This document shows positions 17,095 through 27,023 of a DNA stretch of 64,000 nucleotides, in pieces. Positions within the stretch are counted from its first letter, which is position 1. Each line of letters opens with the position of its first letter. Location of the stretch: assembly GCA_951812315.1 (NCBI GenBank), contig CATOSA010000035.1, positions 1 to 64,000 on the forward strand, written 5' to 3'. The notes below the pieces were generated by a model. That model was given only the letters and a program-made list of their open reading frames with translations, was not told the DNA's origin and ran no database searches. The position numbers were made by a program, and so were the translations under genes. This stretch comes from an uncultured Burkholderiales bacterium. Lineage in GTDB: Bacteria; Pseudomonadota; Gammaproteobacteria; Burkholderiales; Eutrophovitaceae.

Positions 17095-18153
17095 ATGTTG
17101 AATTTTGTATTGATCGGGTGTGGTCGAATAGCGGTGCGCCATTCTGAGCTTCTCGGAAAGGGGCAGATCGGAAATGCGCGTCTTGCTGCTGTATGTGACG
17201 TGGTTGCCGACAGGGCACGCAAATGTGGCGAGCAGTATTCCGTGCCATGGTTCACAGATATGCATGAAATGATGCGTGTAGTTTCTACAGATGTAGTCAC
17301 AGTCCTAACCGAAAGTGGCCACCACGCAGACCATGTAATCGCACTAGCGCCATACGGCAAGCACATTGTGGTTGAAAAACCCATGGCGCTAACGCTCGCT
17401 AGTGCCGATGACATGATTCGGGCGTGCGATCGAGCAGGCGTAAAACTGTTCGTCGTCAAGCAGAATCGATTCAACGTGCCGGTCCTGAAACTCCGTGAGG
17501 CGATAGAAAGAGGCCGTTTTGGAAAAATTGTACTTGGAACGGTGCGAGTTCGCTGGTGCCGACCCCAAGAGTATTACGATCAGGATGCTTGGCGTGGCAC
17601 CTGGTCGCTCGACGGCGGCGTACTTGCGAATCAGGCAAGCCATCATGTGGACCTTCTGGAATGGATGATGGGCGAAGTGCATAGCGTATTCGCCATGAGC
17701 AGCACGGCACTGGTAAGTATTGAAGCGGAAGACACAGCAGTCGTGACACTGCGCTTTGTCAATGGCGGGCTGGGCATAGTGGAGGCAACAACTGCGTCGC
17801 GGCCGAATGATCTGGAGGGGTCCCTGTCAATTTTGGGGGAGAAGGGCGCGGTAGAAATTGGCGGGTTTGCTGTAAACGAATTGAAGACGTGGAATTTTGT
17901 CGATCGCGAACCGGGTGACGACGATGTGATGGAGAAGTTCTCGGTAAATCCGCCCGACGTGTACGGTTTCGGGCACAAGGCATATTACGATCACGTTGTT
18001 GACTGCATATTGAACGCTAAGCAACAGCTGGTAGACGGGCTGGAGGCACGAAAGAGCTTGGAACTCATCACTGCGATATACGAGTCCGTTGAAACAGGCA
18101 AAGAAATCCCACTTCACTTCCGTCCAAAATGCTGTCGACTGGGAATCGTTTGA
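17095..18153 (+). CDS. wbpB: UDP-GlcNAc-uronate 3-dehydrogenase, WbpB/WlbA-type (Gfo/Idh/MocA)
   Basis: 352 residues. NAD-binding GCGRIAVRHSE at 9-19 and the family EKP motif (VVEKPMAL, 92-99) are present, with QNRFNVPV and NQASHHVDLLEWMMG in the substrate domain. WbpB/WlbA oxidises C3 of UDP-N-acetyl-glucosaminuronate. The next two genes encode the matching WbpD acetyltransferase and WbpE aminotransferase, which supports this assignment over a generic Gfo/Idh enzyme. ATG 17095 follows AAAGGA. The stop overlaps the next start (TGATG). Confidence 0.85.
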   Translation: MLNFVLIGCGRIAVRHSELLGKGQIGNARLAAVCDVVADRARKCGEQYSVPWFTDMHEMMRVVSTDVVTVLTESGHHADHVIALAPYGKHIVVEKPMALTLASADDMIRACDRAGVKLFVVKQNRFNVPVLKLREAIERGRFGKIVLGTVRVRWCRPQEYYDQDAWRGTWSLDGGVLANQASHHVDLLEWMMGEVHSVFAMSSTALVSIEAEDTAVVTLRFVNGGLGIVEATTASRPNDLEGSLSILGEKGAVEIGGFAVNELKTWNFVDREPGDDDVMEKFSVNPPDVYGFGHKAYYDHVVDCILNAKQQLVDGLEARKSLELITAIYESVETGKEIPLHFRPKCCRLGIV

Positions 18154-18620
18154 TGTTTGAAGCCGGGATTAAGGCAGTCGGCATTGTCGATGTTGAATTC
18201 GGCGAGGATGTCACAGTTATACAGCCGGCAAATTTGTACGGATGCCGCATCGGTGACCATTGTTTTGTAGGGCCATTCGTCGAGATCCAGAAGAACGTTG
18301 TGATCGGGAGGCATTGCACAATCCAGTCGCACTCGTTCATCTGTGAATTGGTTGAAATTGGCGACGACTGTGTAGTAGCTCACGGTGTTATGTTTATTAA
18401 TGATGCTTATCGCGGGGGGGCGCCTGCACGCGGGGATCTGTCCTTGTGGGAGCGGACCCGCCTCGGCAATCGTGTATTCGTCGGTTCCAACTCGACCATT
18501 CTGCCAGTGACGATTTGTGATGATGTGGTGATTGGCGCAGGTTCGGTAGTGACAAGCGATGTCATGGAGCCAGGAACATATGCCGGTAACCCAGCGCGCA
18601 AGATTCGGAGTATCGCGTGA
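18153..18620 (+). CDS. wbpD: UDP-GlcNAc3N-uronate N-acetyltransferase, WbpD/WlbB-type
   Basis: 155 residues, almost wholly left-handed beta-helix hexapeptide repeats: CRIGDHCFVGPFVEIQ, VIGRHCTIQSHSFIC and VIGAGSVVTSDV, then the closing AGNPARKI. It should acetylate the C3 amino group made by WbpE. I chose ATG 18153, which forms TGATG with the wbpB stop; ATG 18129 would add eight residues. The order B-D-E and overlaps show a single translational unit. Confidence 0.87.
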   Translation: MFEAGIKAVGIVDVEFGEDVTVIQPANLYGCRIGDHCFVGPFVEIQKNVVIGRHCTIQSHSFICELVEIGDDCVVAHGVMFINDAYRGGAPARGDLSLWERTRLGNRVFVGSNSTILPVTICDDVVIGAGSVVTSDVMEPGTYAGNPARKIRSIA

Positions 18621-19714
18621 TCAAGTTTCTGGATCTCTATGACCAGTACCTAGGCATTCGCGCCGAGATAGACAAGGCAATAGAGAACACGATTCGTGAC
18701 TCGTCATATATCGGTGGCGCGTCTCTACGCACATTCGAGGAAGCCTTTGGTTCCTACCAGGAGGCAAGGTACTGTATCGGCGTGGCCAATGGGACGGACG
18801 CAATAGAGGTCGCGCTGGAGGCGCTAGCTTTGCCTCCCAATTCTGAGGTAATCGTGCCCGCGAATTCCTTTATCGCGAGCAGCGAAGCTGTGAGCCGGGC
18901 GGGGCATCGCGTGGTCTTCGCGGATATTGAACCCGATTCTTACACAGTCAGTGTGGAAGATGCGCGCGCGCGCATCGGTCCACGCACACGCGCGATCATA
19001 GCGGTACACCTGTATGGACAACCTTGCGACATGGACGGTTTGCTCGCCCTAGCACATGATTGCAATCTCAAAATCATCGAGGATTGTGCCCAGGCGCACG
19101 GTGCGGAGTACAAGACGCGGCGCGTCGGTGCAATTGGGGATGTAGGTACATTCAGCTTCTATCCGGGCAAGAACTTAGGGGCCTATGGTGACGGTGGTGC
19201 AATTGTGACCAACGACGAACAATTGGCAATACGCTGCCGGATGATTGCGAATCATGGTCGTATTGACAAGTTTGGACACGAGTTTGAGGGCCGGAATAGC
19301 CGCCTGGACGGCTTGCAGGCCGCGATCTTGAACGTCAAGTTGAAATATTTGGATAGGTGGATCGAACGCAGAAACGAAATTGCACGCCTCTACCTGAACG
19401 GCCTGAAAAGTGTTCCGCAGCTAGTAAGTCCAACCGTCCGCCCAGACGTGCGCCATGCATTCCATCTTTTTGCAATTCGAGTGGCACGCCGTGATCATTT
19501 GGCGCGACATCTGTCTGAAGCCGGAATTCAGACTGGCGTGCACTACCCTATCGCCTTGCCCAAACTTCCTGCTTATTTCTATCTCGGGCAAGGTGACGAA
19601 GCTATGTTGGCTAATGAGCAGGATTCGCAATTATTGAGTTTGCCAATTGGCGAGCACCTGTCAGTTGGCGACGCGGCGGCGGTCATCGGTGCCATTAAGA
19701 GATTCTTCGCTTGA
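18617..19714 (+). CDS. wbpE: UDP-3-keto-GlcNAc-uronate aminotransferase, WbpE/WlbC-type
   Basis: 365-residue DegT/DnrJ/EryC1 PLP enzyme. It starts IKFLDLYDQYLGIRAEID, with GVANGTDAIEVAL, IIEDCAQAHGA and FYPGKNLGAYGDGGA (Schiff-base lysine near residue 185). WbpE transaminates the 3-keto group to give the 3-amino sugar acid. GTG 18617 overlaps the wbpD stop (GTGA). After it a 179-bp gap precedes the amidotransferase genes. Confidence 0.88.
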   Translation: MIKFLDLYDQYLGIRAEIDKAIENTIRDSSYIGGASLRTFEEAFGSYQEARYCIGVANGTDAIEVALEALALPPNSEVIVPANSFIASSEAVSRAGHRVVFADIEPDSYTVSVEDARARIGPRTRAIIAVHLYGQPCDMDGLLALAHDCNLKIIEDCAQAHGAEYKTRRVGAIGDVGTFSFYPGKNLGAYGDGGAIVTNDEQLAIRCRMIANHGRIDKFGHEFEGRNSRLDGLQAAILNVKLKYLDRWIERRNEIARLYLNGLKSVPQLVSPTVRPDVRHAFHLFAIRVARRDHLARHLSEAGIQTGVHYPIALPKLPAYFYLGQGDEAMLANEQDSQLLSLPIGEHLSVGDAAAVIGAIKRFFA

Positions 19715-19893
19715 CATGGCATCTGGCAACATTCGTGTTTAGATGTGATCGCATGGAAAGCTGCTTCGCAAAAAACCTTGTGATTATGAACGCCAAATTT
19801 GCTTGTTTGCCTAAATGGGATGCTGCGCAATTAGGAATTGCTCCAGTTGTCGCCTGGCATTTTGCATGGTCGTAAGGCAAGGCAGTTCTCGAC

Positions 19894-20520
19894 GTGAGTG
19901 AGTCGCATCCGGTCGTCATCGTCGACTATGGGATTGGAAATACGGCGTCGGTGGCTAATATGCTGGCACATATCGGTGCGCAGACAAGTCTATCGAGCGA
20001 TCCGGATGTCATTTGTCATGCCAAAAAACTGATACTGCCTGGCGTCGGTGCCTTTGACCCCGGTATCGCTGCGCTGCGTAACAGCAAACTCGATGTGGCT
20101 ATTGCAGACGCATCAACAAGTGGCGGCTACGTACTGGGAATATGCCTTGGCGCCCAGTTGCTACTCGAAGAAAGCGAGGAAGGTTCATTGCCCGGGCTAG
20201 GGCTTGTGCCGGGGCGTGTAAGACGCTTCAGGGTTGAGGAAATGGGGCTCCGGGTCCCCCACATCGGTTGGAACGTCGTAACGCCAAATATACGCGCTAC
20301 GCTGTTTCGACAGACCTCCGAGGAGCAGCGATTCTACTTTGCGCACACGTACTACATCGATTGCGCTGACCCCCGGGATATCGCGGCTACGTGCTTGTAC
20401 GGTGAGAACTTTATATGCGCGTTCGGGCGAGAACAGGTACTGGGTGTGCAATTCCACCCTGAAAAGAGTCATCGATTTGGGATGGATCTTTTCAGGAGAT
20501 TTGTGGAGCTACCGTGCTGA
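19894..20520 (+). CDS. hisH: HisH-like glutamine amidotransferase of sugar amidation
   Basis: 208-residue class I glutaminase subunit. It has IVDYGIGNTASVANML at the start, the nucleophile in GICLGAQLLL and the His-Glu pair in QFHPEKS. In P. aeruginosa O5-type loci, HisH2/HisF2 supply ammonia to WbpG, which turns an acetamido group into acetamidino. No other histidine genes are nearby, so a role in amino-acid synthesis is unlikely. Its end overlaps the hisF-like start by 7 bp. Confidence 0.87.
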   Translation: MSESHPVVIVDYGIGNTASVANMLAHIGAQTSLSSDPDVICHAKKLILPGVGAFDPGIAALRNSKLDVAIADASTSGGYVLGICLGAQLLLEESEEGSLPGLGLVPGRVRRFRVEEMGLRVPHIGWNVVTPNIRATLFRQTSEEQRFYFAHTYYIDCADPRDIAATCLYGENFICAFGREQVLGVQFHPEKSHRFGMDLFRRFVELPC

Positions 20521-21281
20521 AGAACCGTGTCATCCCGTGCCTTTTGCTAAGAAACGGTGGTTTGTATAAGACGACGAAATTTGATAATCCGAAGTATGTT
20601 GGCGACCCTATCAATGCGATCCGAATTTTCAACGACAAGGAAGTCGACGAACTGATGGTGCTTGATATCGAGGCGAGCAGGCAGGGGCGGTCACCGGATT
20701 ATGATTTGATCGAGCAGATTGCGGCCGAGTGCTTTATGCCGCTTTGCTATGGCGGGGGAATCGCTTCGATGGACCAGGCCAGCCAGTTGTTCGCATTGGG
20801 CGTCGAAAAGGTATCCTTGCAAACTGCGGTACTAGATGACTTTTCTCTACTCGCGAGAATTGCGGAACGATATGGTAGCCAAAGTGTTTCCGTATCTATC
20901 GACATTAAGAAAAATTGGCTTGGCCGCCCCCAGCTATACTCATCAGCGAGGACCATCACGCTGAAAAAACCGTGGACAACGCATCTTGAAGACGCGGTCG
21001 GGGCTGGCGCTGGAGAGGTGGCATTCAATGTTGTAGATAGAGACGGCACTATGGCAGGTATGGACCTGCAATTGATCAGTCAAGCGGCGAGTTCCGTTAC
21101 GGTTCCGCTAATTGCGATGGGTGGCGCCGCGAGCCTTGCGGACATCAAAAAGGCCGTTGACGCCGGTGCGAGCGCTGTTGCGGCAGGGGCGTACTTCGTC
21201 TTTTATGGTCCGCATCGTGCCGTCCTGATCACGTACCCAAAATACAGTGAACTCGAGGCACTATTTAGCCCTCAATCATGA
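20514..21281 (+). CDS. hisF: HisF-like synthase subunit of sugar amidation
   Basis: 255-residue (beta/alpha)8 barrel: VIPCLLLRNGGLYKTTKF, LDIEAS, CYGGGIAS and AMGGAAS, with the C-terminal half carrying VVDRDGTMAGMD. The first strand has LLLRNGG where the histidine-pathway enzyme has LDVKDG, typical of the LPS-associated paralogue. It should channel ammonia from the HisH partner to WbpG. GTG 20514 overlaps hisH; the stop overlaps wbpG as ATGA. Confidence 0.87.
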   Translation: MLKNRVIPCLLLRNGGLYKTTKFDNPKYVGDPINAIRIFNDKEVDELMVLDIEASRQGRSPDYDLIEQIAAECFMPLCYGGGIASMDQASQLFALGVEKVSLQTAVLDDFSLLARIAERYGSQSVSVSIDIKKNWLGRPQLYSSARTITLKKPWTTHLEDAVGAGAGEVAFNVVDRDGTMAGMDLQLISQAASSVTVPLIAMGGAASLADIKKAVDAGASAVAAGAYFVFYGPHRAVLITYPKYSELEALFSPQS

Positions 21282-22402
21282 ATAGACCCTATCAGGTATG
21301 TGCCCGGTGCGTGATGGACACGTCTGCGGCAGGCATCGTGTTCGATGAGGGCGGCGTCTGCAATTACTGTATTGAGTTTCTCCAACGCGCCGGGCATGTG
21401 CTTTGCACGGATGCCGAAATCCGGAAGGCAAATCTAGACACATTCGTTACAAGGGTAAAGGCAGCTGGTAGGGGAAAGCGGTACGACTGTGTGGTTGGGG
21501 TGTCTGGGGGGATTGACAGTTCTTGGGCTCTAGTCAAGGCCGTAGAGCTCGGATTACGGCCGCTGGCGGCGCATATGGACAATGGCTGGAACAGCGAATT
21601 GACACAGAATAATATCGCCAATCTCGTTCGCGGGCTCGGCGTTGATCTTTACACGCATGTCATTGACTGGGGGGAATATCGTCGCTTGATGCAGGCATTT
21701 TTTGATGCCGATGTAATCGACGTCGAGCTCTTGTACGACAATGCAATGATAGCGGTCAACTATCAGAAAGCGGCAACCTACGGTGCGAGATTCATATTGG
21801 CTGGAACAAATCTGGCCACCGAAGGTATGCGGATGCCCGACGGCTGGAACTGGTTGAAACACGATAAGAAGAACATTAGGGCGTTGGGCAAGCGGTTTGG
21901 TGGCGTAACCCTCGAGTCCTTTCCAGCGATCGGTACGCTTGATTTTGTCTGGTATGAGTACTTCCGCAGAATTCGCTGGATTTCCTTCCTAGACTACCTC
22001 GATTACAACAAGCTCGAAGCGGTACAGGTTCTGCAACGCGATTTTGGGTATAAGCCATATCCCTACAAGCATTACGAGTCGATTTTTACGCGTTTTTACC
22101 AAGGTTATATCCTGCCAAACAAGTTCGGTGTCGACAAACGCCGCCTTCACCTGGCAACGCTGGTTGCTTCGGGACAGATGTCCAGAGAAGAAGCGCTGAG
22201 AGGGCTAGAAGGCATTCCGTATCCGTCCGATCGCGAATTGGAGAAAGATAAGCAATACTTCATCAAGAAGATGGGCTGGACGACCGAACAGCTGGACGGC
22301 TATATGCGGAGAACCGGGAAGCCACACTCGGCTTATCCGTCCGAGCGATCATTATGGGATTTCTGCGCCGGCATCTACAAGAAAGTGCTCAAGCATCGAT
22401 AA
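21278..22402 (+). CDS. wbpG: N-acetyl sugar amidotransferase, WbpG-type
   Basis: 374 residues. An N-terminal Cys-rich zinc site (CARCVMD ... CNYC) precedes the PP-loop ATP-pyrophosphatase motif GVSGGIDSSWAL (near residue 70). Such enzymes adenylate the acetamido oxygen and use HisH/HisF ammonia to make an acetamidino group. With the WbpB/D/E set the likely target is the 3-acetamido group of a diacetamido-uronic acid, as in P. aeruginosa O5. ATG 21278 is coupled to hisF. Confidence 0.9.
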   Translation: MNRPYQVCARCVMDTSAAGIVFDEGGVCNYCIEFLQRAGHVLCTDAEIRKANLDTFVTRVKAAGRGKRYDCVVGVSGGIDSSWALVKAVELGLRPLAAHMDNGWNSELTQNNIANLVRGLGVDLYTHVIDWGEYRRLMQAFFDADVIDVELLYDNAMIAVNYQKAATYGARFILAGTNLATEGMRMPDGWNWLKHDKKNIRALGKRFGGVTLESFPAIGTLDFVWYEYFRRIRWISFLDYLDYNKLEAVQVLQRDFGYKPYPYKHYESIFTRFYQGYILPNKFGVDKRRLHLATLVASGQMSREEALRGLEGIPYPSDRELEKDKQYFIKKMGWTTEQLDGYMRRTGKPHSAYPSERSLWDFCAGIYKKVLKHR

Positions 22403-22554
22403 GGCAGAGTGTGCGTGCACCGTCTATTGATATGAAGATTAACGGCCTGCGATAAGTGATGGTTTGAGCCGAAACACGTTTCGGAATTCGCGCGCACCCT
22501 TGCATGCAATAAGGGAGCACGTTCGCGAATGCAACCGGGAGATTGGTGCGCGCT

Positions 22555-24039
22555 ATGTCTTCTAGACGGTTCGCGCGTAGCGCCGCGGTGATGGTGTCTG
22601 GAACCGCAGCTGGGCAGGCGCTCGTCATTCTCAGTTCGCCGATTCTTACGAGGTTATATTCACCAGGCGACTTTGGTGTGCTTGCGGTCTATACGGCAGT
22701 CCTGGCATTCGTTGTGCTAATTTCGAGTCTGCGCTATGAGCTTGCCATACCGTTGCCGAGAACGGACAGGAGCGCCGCGAATCTGCTGACCTTGTCATTG
22801 TGTGTCCTGGGTTTGATAGTCGCACTGACATCCCTGGCGGTCGCACTATTCGGCGAGTCGCTCACAAAGTGGCTCAACACGCCAGCCTTAGAACCTTATC
22901 TTTGGGCGTTGCCTTTGGGGATACTCTTGGGTGGCGCGAACAAGGCACTCTCTTATTGGGCATTGCGAAAAATGGCCTTCGGATGCGTTGCCCGGACCAG
23001 ATTTCAGCAAGGTGCCGGTATGGCGGCAAGCCAGGTAGCGCTGGGTTACTTTCACTGGGGGGCGCTCGGTCTGATTGTTGGCCACATTGTCGGCTATGCC
23101 GCGGGTCTTATCAGCCTATTGCGTTTCGCTAGTGGACCGGATGGTGCGAGGCTGCGGCGCACCCGCGCCAGTAGAGTTTGGTACGGCGCGCGTCGGTTCC
23201 GAAATTTCCCAATCTATTCGGCGTGGTCAGACATGGCAAACGTTGGCGGAACGCAAATGCCGCTTATCCTGTTCGCGAGCCTGTTTTCTCCTACGGTGGC
23301 GGGCCTCTACATGCTGGCTCATCGCGTTGCCAGCGCCCCTGCTGCTTTGATGGCAGAGGCAACGGGCAAAGCGTTCATGGCTCATGCGGTCCCTGCGCGA
23401 AGGGACGGGTACCTGGCGGAACTCACTTATCGGGTCTTCGTCCTTCTGCTCCGTGCCGGATTGGGGCCGCTTATCATCGTTGCGGCAATTGCTCCGGAAT
23501 TGTTTTCGATCGTCTTCGGCGCACAGTGGGCGGAGGCTGGTCGCTATCTGCAGTGGATTATTCCATGGATTGCGGCCGTCTTCGTTTTTGCGCCGCTAAC
23601 TACGTTGTATGCAGTGTTGGAACGGCAGAAGGTAGACCTGTATTTTCAAATCACGCTGCTTGTGACTCGCGTATGTGCGCTCGTTTTAGGTGCTTTGCTC
23701 GGCGGGCCGATCATGGCGACGGCCTGCTATGCCAGCAGTGCGGTGGTGGTGTACGTTTGTTTCGGTACTTGGCTTCTTCATGCTGCGGGCGTCAGCTATT
23801 CCGCGCTTGTACGAACTCTAAGCGCTGAGATGTCGTTTGTCGCCGTGATCGCCATCACACTGGTACTTATCAAGCAATGGCTCGCTGTCCAGACACCCTT
23901 GCTCACTGATCCATCCACATTGTGTGTCCTTGCGTCGGCGCTGTTACTGGGTGGATCGACGATGTGGCGCGCAAGGACTGCCCTTATGAAAATTGCCGAC
24001 GTGGGCGAACGAGTGCCGGGTATAGACCCTAGAAAATGA
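22555..24039 (+). CDS. wzx: Wzx-type polysaccharide flippase
   Basis: About 494 residues with 12-14 hydrophobic segments. The N-terminal AAGQALVILSSPILTRLYSPGDFGVLAVY is characteristic of the MATE/MOP polysaccharide-biosynthesis branch. It should flip the undecaprenyl-PP-linked repeat unit to the periplasm. GTG 22546 and TTG 22543 are in-frame alternatives close to the GGGAG at 22538; ATG 22555 is a little far from it. With the Wzy-like gene at 25251 it points to a Wzx/Wzy pathway. Confidence 0.88.
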   Translation: MSSRRFARSAAVMVSGTAAGQALVILSSPILTRLYSPGDFGVLAVYTAVLAFVVLISSLRYELAIPLPRTDRSAANLLTLSLCVLGLIVALTSLAVALFGESLTKWLNTPALEPYLWALPLGILLGGANKALSYWALRKMAFGCVARTRFQQGAGMAASQVALGYFHWGALGLIVGHIVGYAAGLISLLRFASGPDGARLRRTRASRVWYGARRFRNFPIYSAWSDMANVGGTQMPLILFASLFSPTVAGLYMLAHRVASAPAALMAEATGKAFMAHAVPARRDGYLAELTYRVFVLLLRAGLGPLIIVAAIAPELFSIVFGAQWAEAGRYLQWIIPWIAAVFVFAPLTTLYAVLERQKVDLYFQITLLVTRVCALVLGALLGGPIMATACYASSAVVVYVCFGTWLLHAAGVSYSALVRTLSAEMSFVAVIAITLVLIKQWLAVQTPLLTDPSTLCVLASALLLGGSTMWRARTALMKIADVGERVPGIDPRK

Positions 24040-24234
24040 AAGGGCGGTAGTGGTTGCCGATTTGGTGATATGACGAGGATTTACGAGGTCGGCAGAATGG
24101 AAACGTGGTGAGGCGACAGCGGTTCGTAGTTCCTAGCAACTTGGTCTCCAACGTCGTCAATATTGTGCGAATAGAAGCAAGTTACAAATGCATCCCGTGA
24201 TTCACCTGCCGAAGCCGATCGCGGTACGCTGCCG

Positions 24235-25080
24235 GTTTCAGTCGCAGGCAGTTATTGGTCCAGTTACGGCATGGTTGTTGACGCAGCTTGCGTAGCTCTC
24301 GTAGTGCAAAGTGTTTCCGGATGAGTTTTTCCTGCTTTCCTTTTGATAAGTTTCCAGGAAGTCACTTCTACGTCCATTGCACGGCAATACACTACGTGAC
24401 GGCTTGCGATATGCTGCGTTCAAAGATGAAGGACACTCGGGAAGGCAAAGTAAGTTCGAATGTGGCTGACGTCCGCGCTGCTATCCTGGCTGTGCTGATC
24501 GAAGCAATCGAGCGGGGGCCTCTCCGAATGGGAAGGGCGTTGCACGGCACGGTGATTTTGATCAAGTGGTGGTGACTCCACCATACATGCACAAAGCGGT
24601 AGTCGCACTGCTGCACATGCGGTATATCAATGTCGACTGCGACTGGCGTGGACAATCTGTATCATTGCGGCACATCCACTTCCACAGTCGCATGGCGCAC
24701 ATCAAACGAAGCAAGTTTGTACAGCATTTGGATGAGGCGCTGGAGGAGTACAACGCCATGCCGGTGCGTTAATTCGTTCGGTCGCGACGGAGAATCGATC
24801 GGGTCGAATCGCGACAGCTCGCCTAGTATCGGGAAGACGTATTGTGGTTGCGGTTCGAGTCGTCGTTCTCAATCGAGGCAATAACACAGACGAAGCGTAC
24901 GCTTTTTCGGAAACTGATCGCTCAAAGTGGGCGCATAGTTTGCGTTTTCACCATGAGGTGTCAAGGAAGAGAATTGGCAAGTGGCGGAGTGGGAAGTGGC
25001 AGCAGAGTCCTCTCAAGCAGGAAATTGGGTTGCTAACGAAAGAGCTAGGGGGAGCCTGTCTAGTGGTTGACGGAAGCTGA
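24235..25080 (+). pseudogene. Decayed sulfotransferase-like gene
   Basis: Pieces in several frames line up in order with the gene at 4754: VAGSYWSSYGMVVD with its donor loop, DEFFLLSF with GEFTLFSF, DFDQVVVTPPYM with VFDQLVAPPYV, RYINVDCDWRGQ with RCINVDRDWRDQ, and HEVSRKRIGKWR with PEVSRRRIGKWR. At least three frameshifts interrupt it. It shows the locus once held a second, divergent member of this family. Confidence 0.82.
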
Positions 25081-25250
25081 TATGTGTCTTCGTGTACTCT
25101 ATGTTCGATGAATCTTCGCTGTTGAACTACAAATACAAACTAGTGAACTGAGTCGCCAGGTTTCTCGCCTGTCGGCTTAACAAAGCCACATTAGCGGGGA
25201 CTGCAGCGAATGCGCTTCATTGCGCCGATTGCGACGGGCCAACATACTCG

Positions 25251-26579
25251 ATGGAGATCTCTAATCTTTTAACGTTGATAGTACTAAGTGGTATCGTGGG
25301 GGTCGGAGTCGTGTGGTTGTTTCCGTTTCGGCGTTCAAATCCAGCATTCTGGTTTTTGATCTTTCAGTGGATAATCGCGGCTGGAACCATTTGGTTGCTT
25401 GATCTCTCACGGCCGAGCGACTTTGCCTATGCATTGATGCTTATTCTGGCAGGGTCCTCGTTCCTCGGCGGCGCCATTGTCGCGGTCGGCGCCCTTGGCT
25501 TGCGCGGCGTCTATGATCGCTTCTGGTTACGTCCAATCGAGGTAGATCCTAAGATAACGCGTGTCCTGATTGTATTGTTGGTAGCGATATCAGTGCTGGT
25601 AACGATCGCTTACTATCGGGCTGTTGGATACAACTTATTCGTAGATATTGTGTTTGGGCGCAACATTGCGGATATCGTTTCGGCCCGACTTGGCGCTTAT
25701 GCTGGAGACCAATATTATGCTCCCGGTTATGTTAATCAGTTTAAGAACGTTCTCCTGCCGCTCGGGCTTGCTGTTATGGGAGCATGGGCGTCACGCGCTC
25801 GCAGCTGGCCCAACGTAAAATTCTGGGCTGTCTTGTTACTTGGTGTCCCATTCGTTCTATATGCGGTTTTGGGTGCGGGTCAGCGTGGATTTCTGGTTTA
25901 TGCAATTGCGGCATTCTTTTTCGGTCTAACGGCAATCGTTCGAATACGGCTAGCAAAAATTGCAATTGTCCTAGCCATGGTTCTTGGACTTTTTGGGGTC
26001 ATGTCTTACTCTCTTGGCCGAATACATGAATTTACACTAGGGTCCTTTCTGCTAGAGTTCTTTTCTCGCATATTTCAGCAAGAACAGGAGAGTGGGCTTG
26101 CCGGATTCCGCTATGTCTATGAGTTGGATGTCGTTTGGTTTGCAGAATGGTGGAAGGGATTACAGGGGCTGTCACCATGGCATCGCGGCAGCGATCTCGA
26201 TAGCCAAATATTTGCGCTGATACACGGTTCGACTCGAGGTACGGCCACGATCGCGACCGTCGGGTCAGTTTTTCACAATGGTGGTGTTGTTGGAATCATA
26301 GGTGTGTACGCCGCATTGGGTTGGGGTTACATTGCCTTGTATCGACGTTTCTTGAGTGGGCGGCGCACAGTACTGCGTTGCTTCGCCTATGGCGCGCTAT
26401 TCTTTTACCTAGCTTTCTTTGTTGCTGGTGCACCTGTAGCGTTGGTCAACAAAGGCGTTATTACATTGGCAATTGTTCTTGTAATTCGCAGGCTGCGCAT
26501 TGTAAAGCCCGTGACGTCACGACCGCGTGGAGCAAACTTTAGGCAAGTTGGTCAGCTATCCATGCCGGCAACAACGTAA
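25251..26579 (+). CDS. wzy: Wzy-like O-antigen/EPS polymerase
   Basis: 442-residue polytopic protein with about eleven membrane segments and a large periplasmic loop around residues 260-340 (RIFQQEQESG ... GSTRGTATIATVGSVFHNGGVVG). That arrangement and late Gly-rich motif fit oligosaccharide repeat-unit polymerases. Wzy sequences are poorly conserved, so the call rests on topology and position beside wzx. Start ATG 25251. A 170-bp gap separates it from the relic upstream. Confidence 0.78.
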   Translation: MEISNLLTLIVLSGIVGVGVVWLFPFRRSNPAFWFLIFQWIIAAGTIWLLDLSRPSDFAYALMLILAGSSFLGGAIVAVGALGLRGVYDRFWLRPIEVDPKITRVLIVLLVAISVLVTIAYYRAVGYNLFVDIVFGRNIADIVSARLGAYAGDQYYAPGYVNQFKNVLLPLGLAVMGAWASRARSWPNVKFWAVLLLGVPFVLYAVLGAGQRGFLVYAIAAFFFGLTAIVRIRLAKIAIVLAMVLGLFGVMSYSLGRIHEFTLGSFLLEFFSRIFQQEQESGLAGFRYVYELDVVWFAEWWKGLQGLSPWHRGSDLDSQIFALIHGSTRGTATIATVGSVFHNGGVVGIIGVYAALGWGYIALYRRFLSGRRTVLRCFAYGALFFYLAFFVAGAPVALVNKGVITLAIVLVIRRLRIVKPVTSRPRGANFRQVGQLSMPATT

Positions 26580-27023
26580 TTTGATTTTGCCTCAAGTTTA
26601 CGTACACCATCTTTCCAGTCAGGCACTCGGATCTGTTATTCACTGGCGTGGCAGAGTCGGTCGACGATAACAGGCACGTGTGTTTAGGCAAGCCTTCGAC
26701 TAAGTCGACGATATGAAGCTTAATAATTTGCAAGTCTCGCGCTGCGGCTGATGGAGGCGCTCGACATAGCGCGTTCGGAACAAACTCCCATCATCGTAGT
26801 TTCCCAACATCGGGCCCCGCTGCTAATCGACCGAACAATCCGATACCCTATGATCAATCACCGATGGCGATTACTGGTTCACCGATCGAAGTGGACCAAT
26901 GAGCAGCCAAAGATTTTCAACGAAATTGAATGAAGAAGCTGTCAGGGAGACTGCTAGCCAAGGAATTCGGCGGTCGAAGCAGCTGCACGCTTTGGCGCAA
27001 CGGCAAGCAGCCTAAAGTGGCAT
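26580..27023. other. Non-coding stretch after wzy
   Basis: No convincing gene. A 60-codon open frame at 26751 has no family resemblance. Probably decayed sequence with the promoter or leader for what was the SGNH hydrolase. Confidence 0.5.

Noticed and set aside
19894..21281. Histidine biosynthesis hisH/hisF
   Set aside because: No other his genes are near; the pair is coupled to wbpG and the HisF first-strand motif is of the sugar-amidation type.
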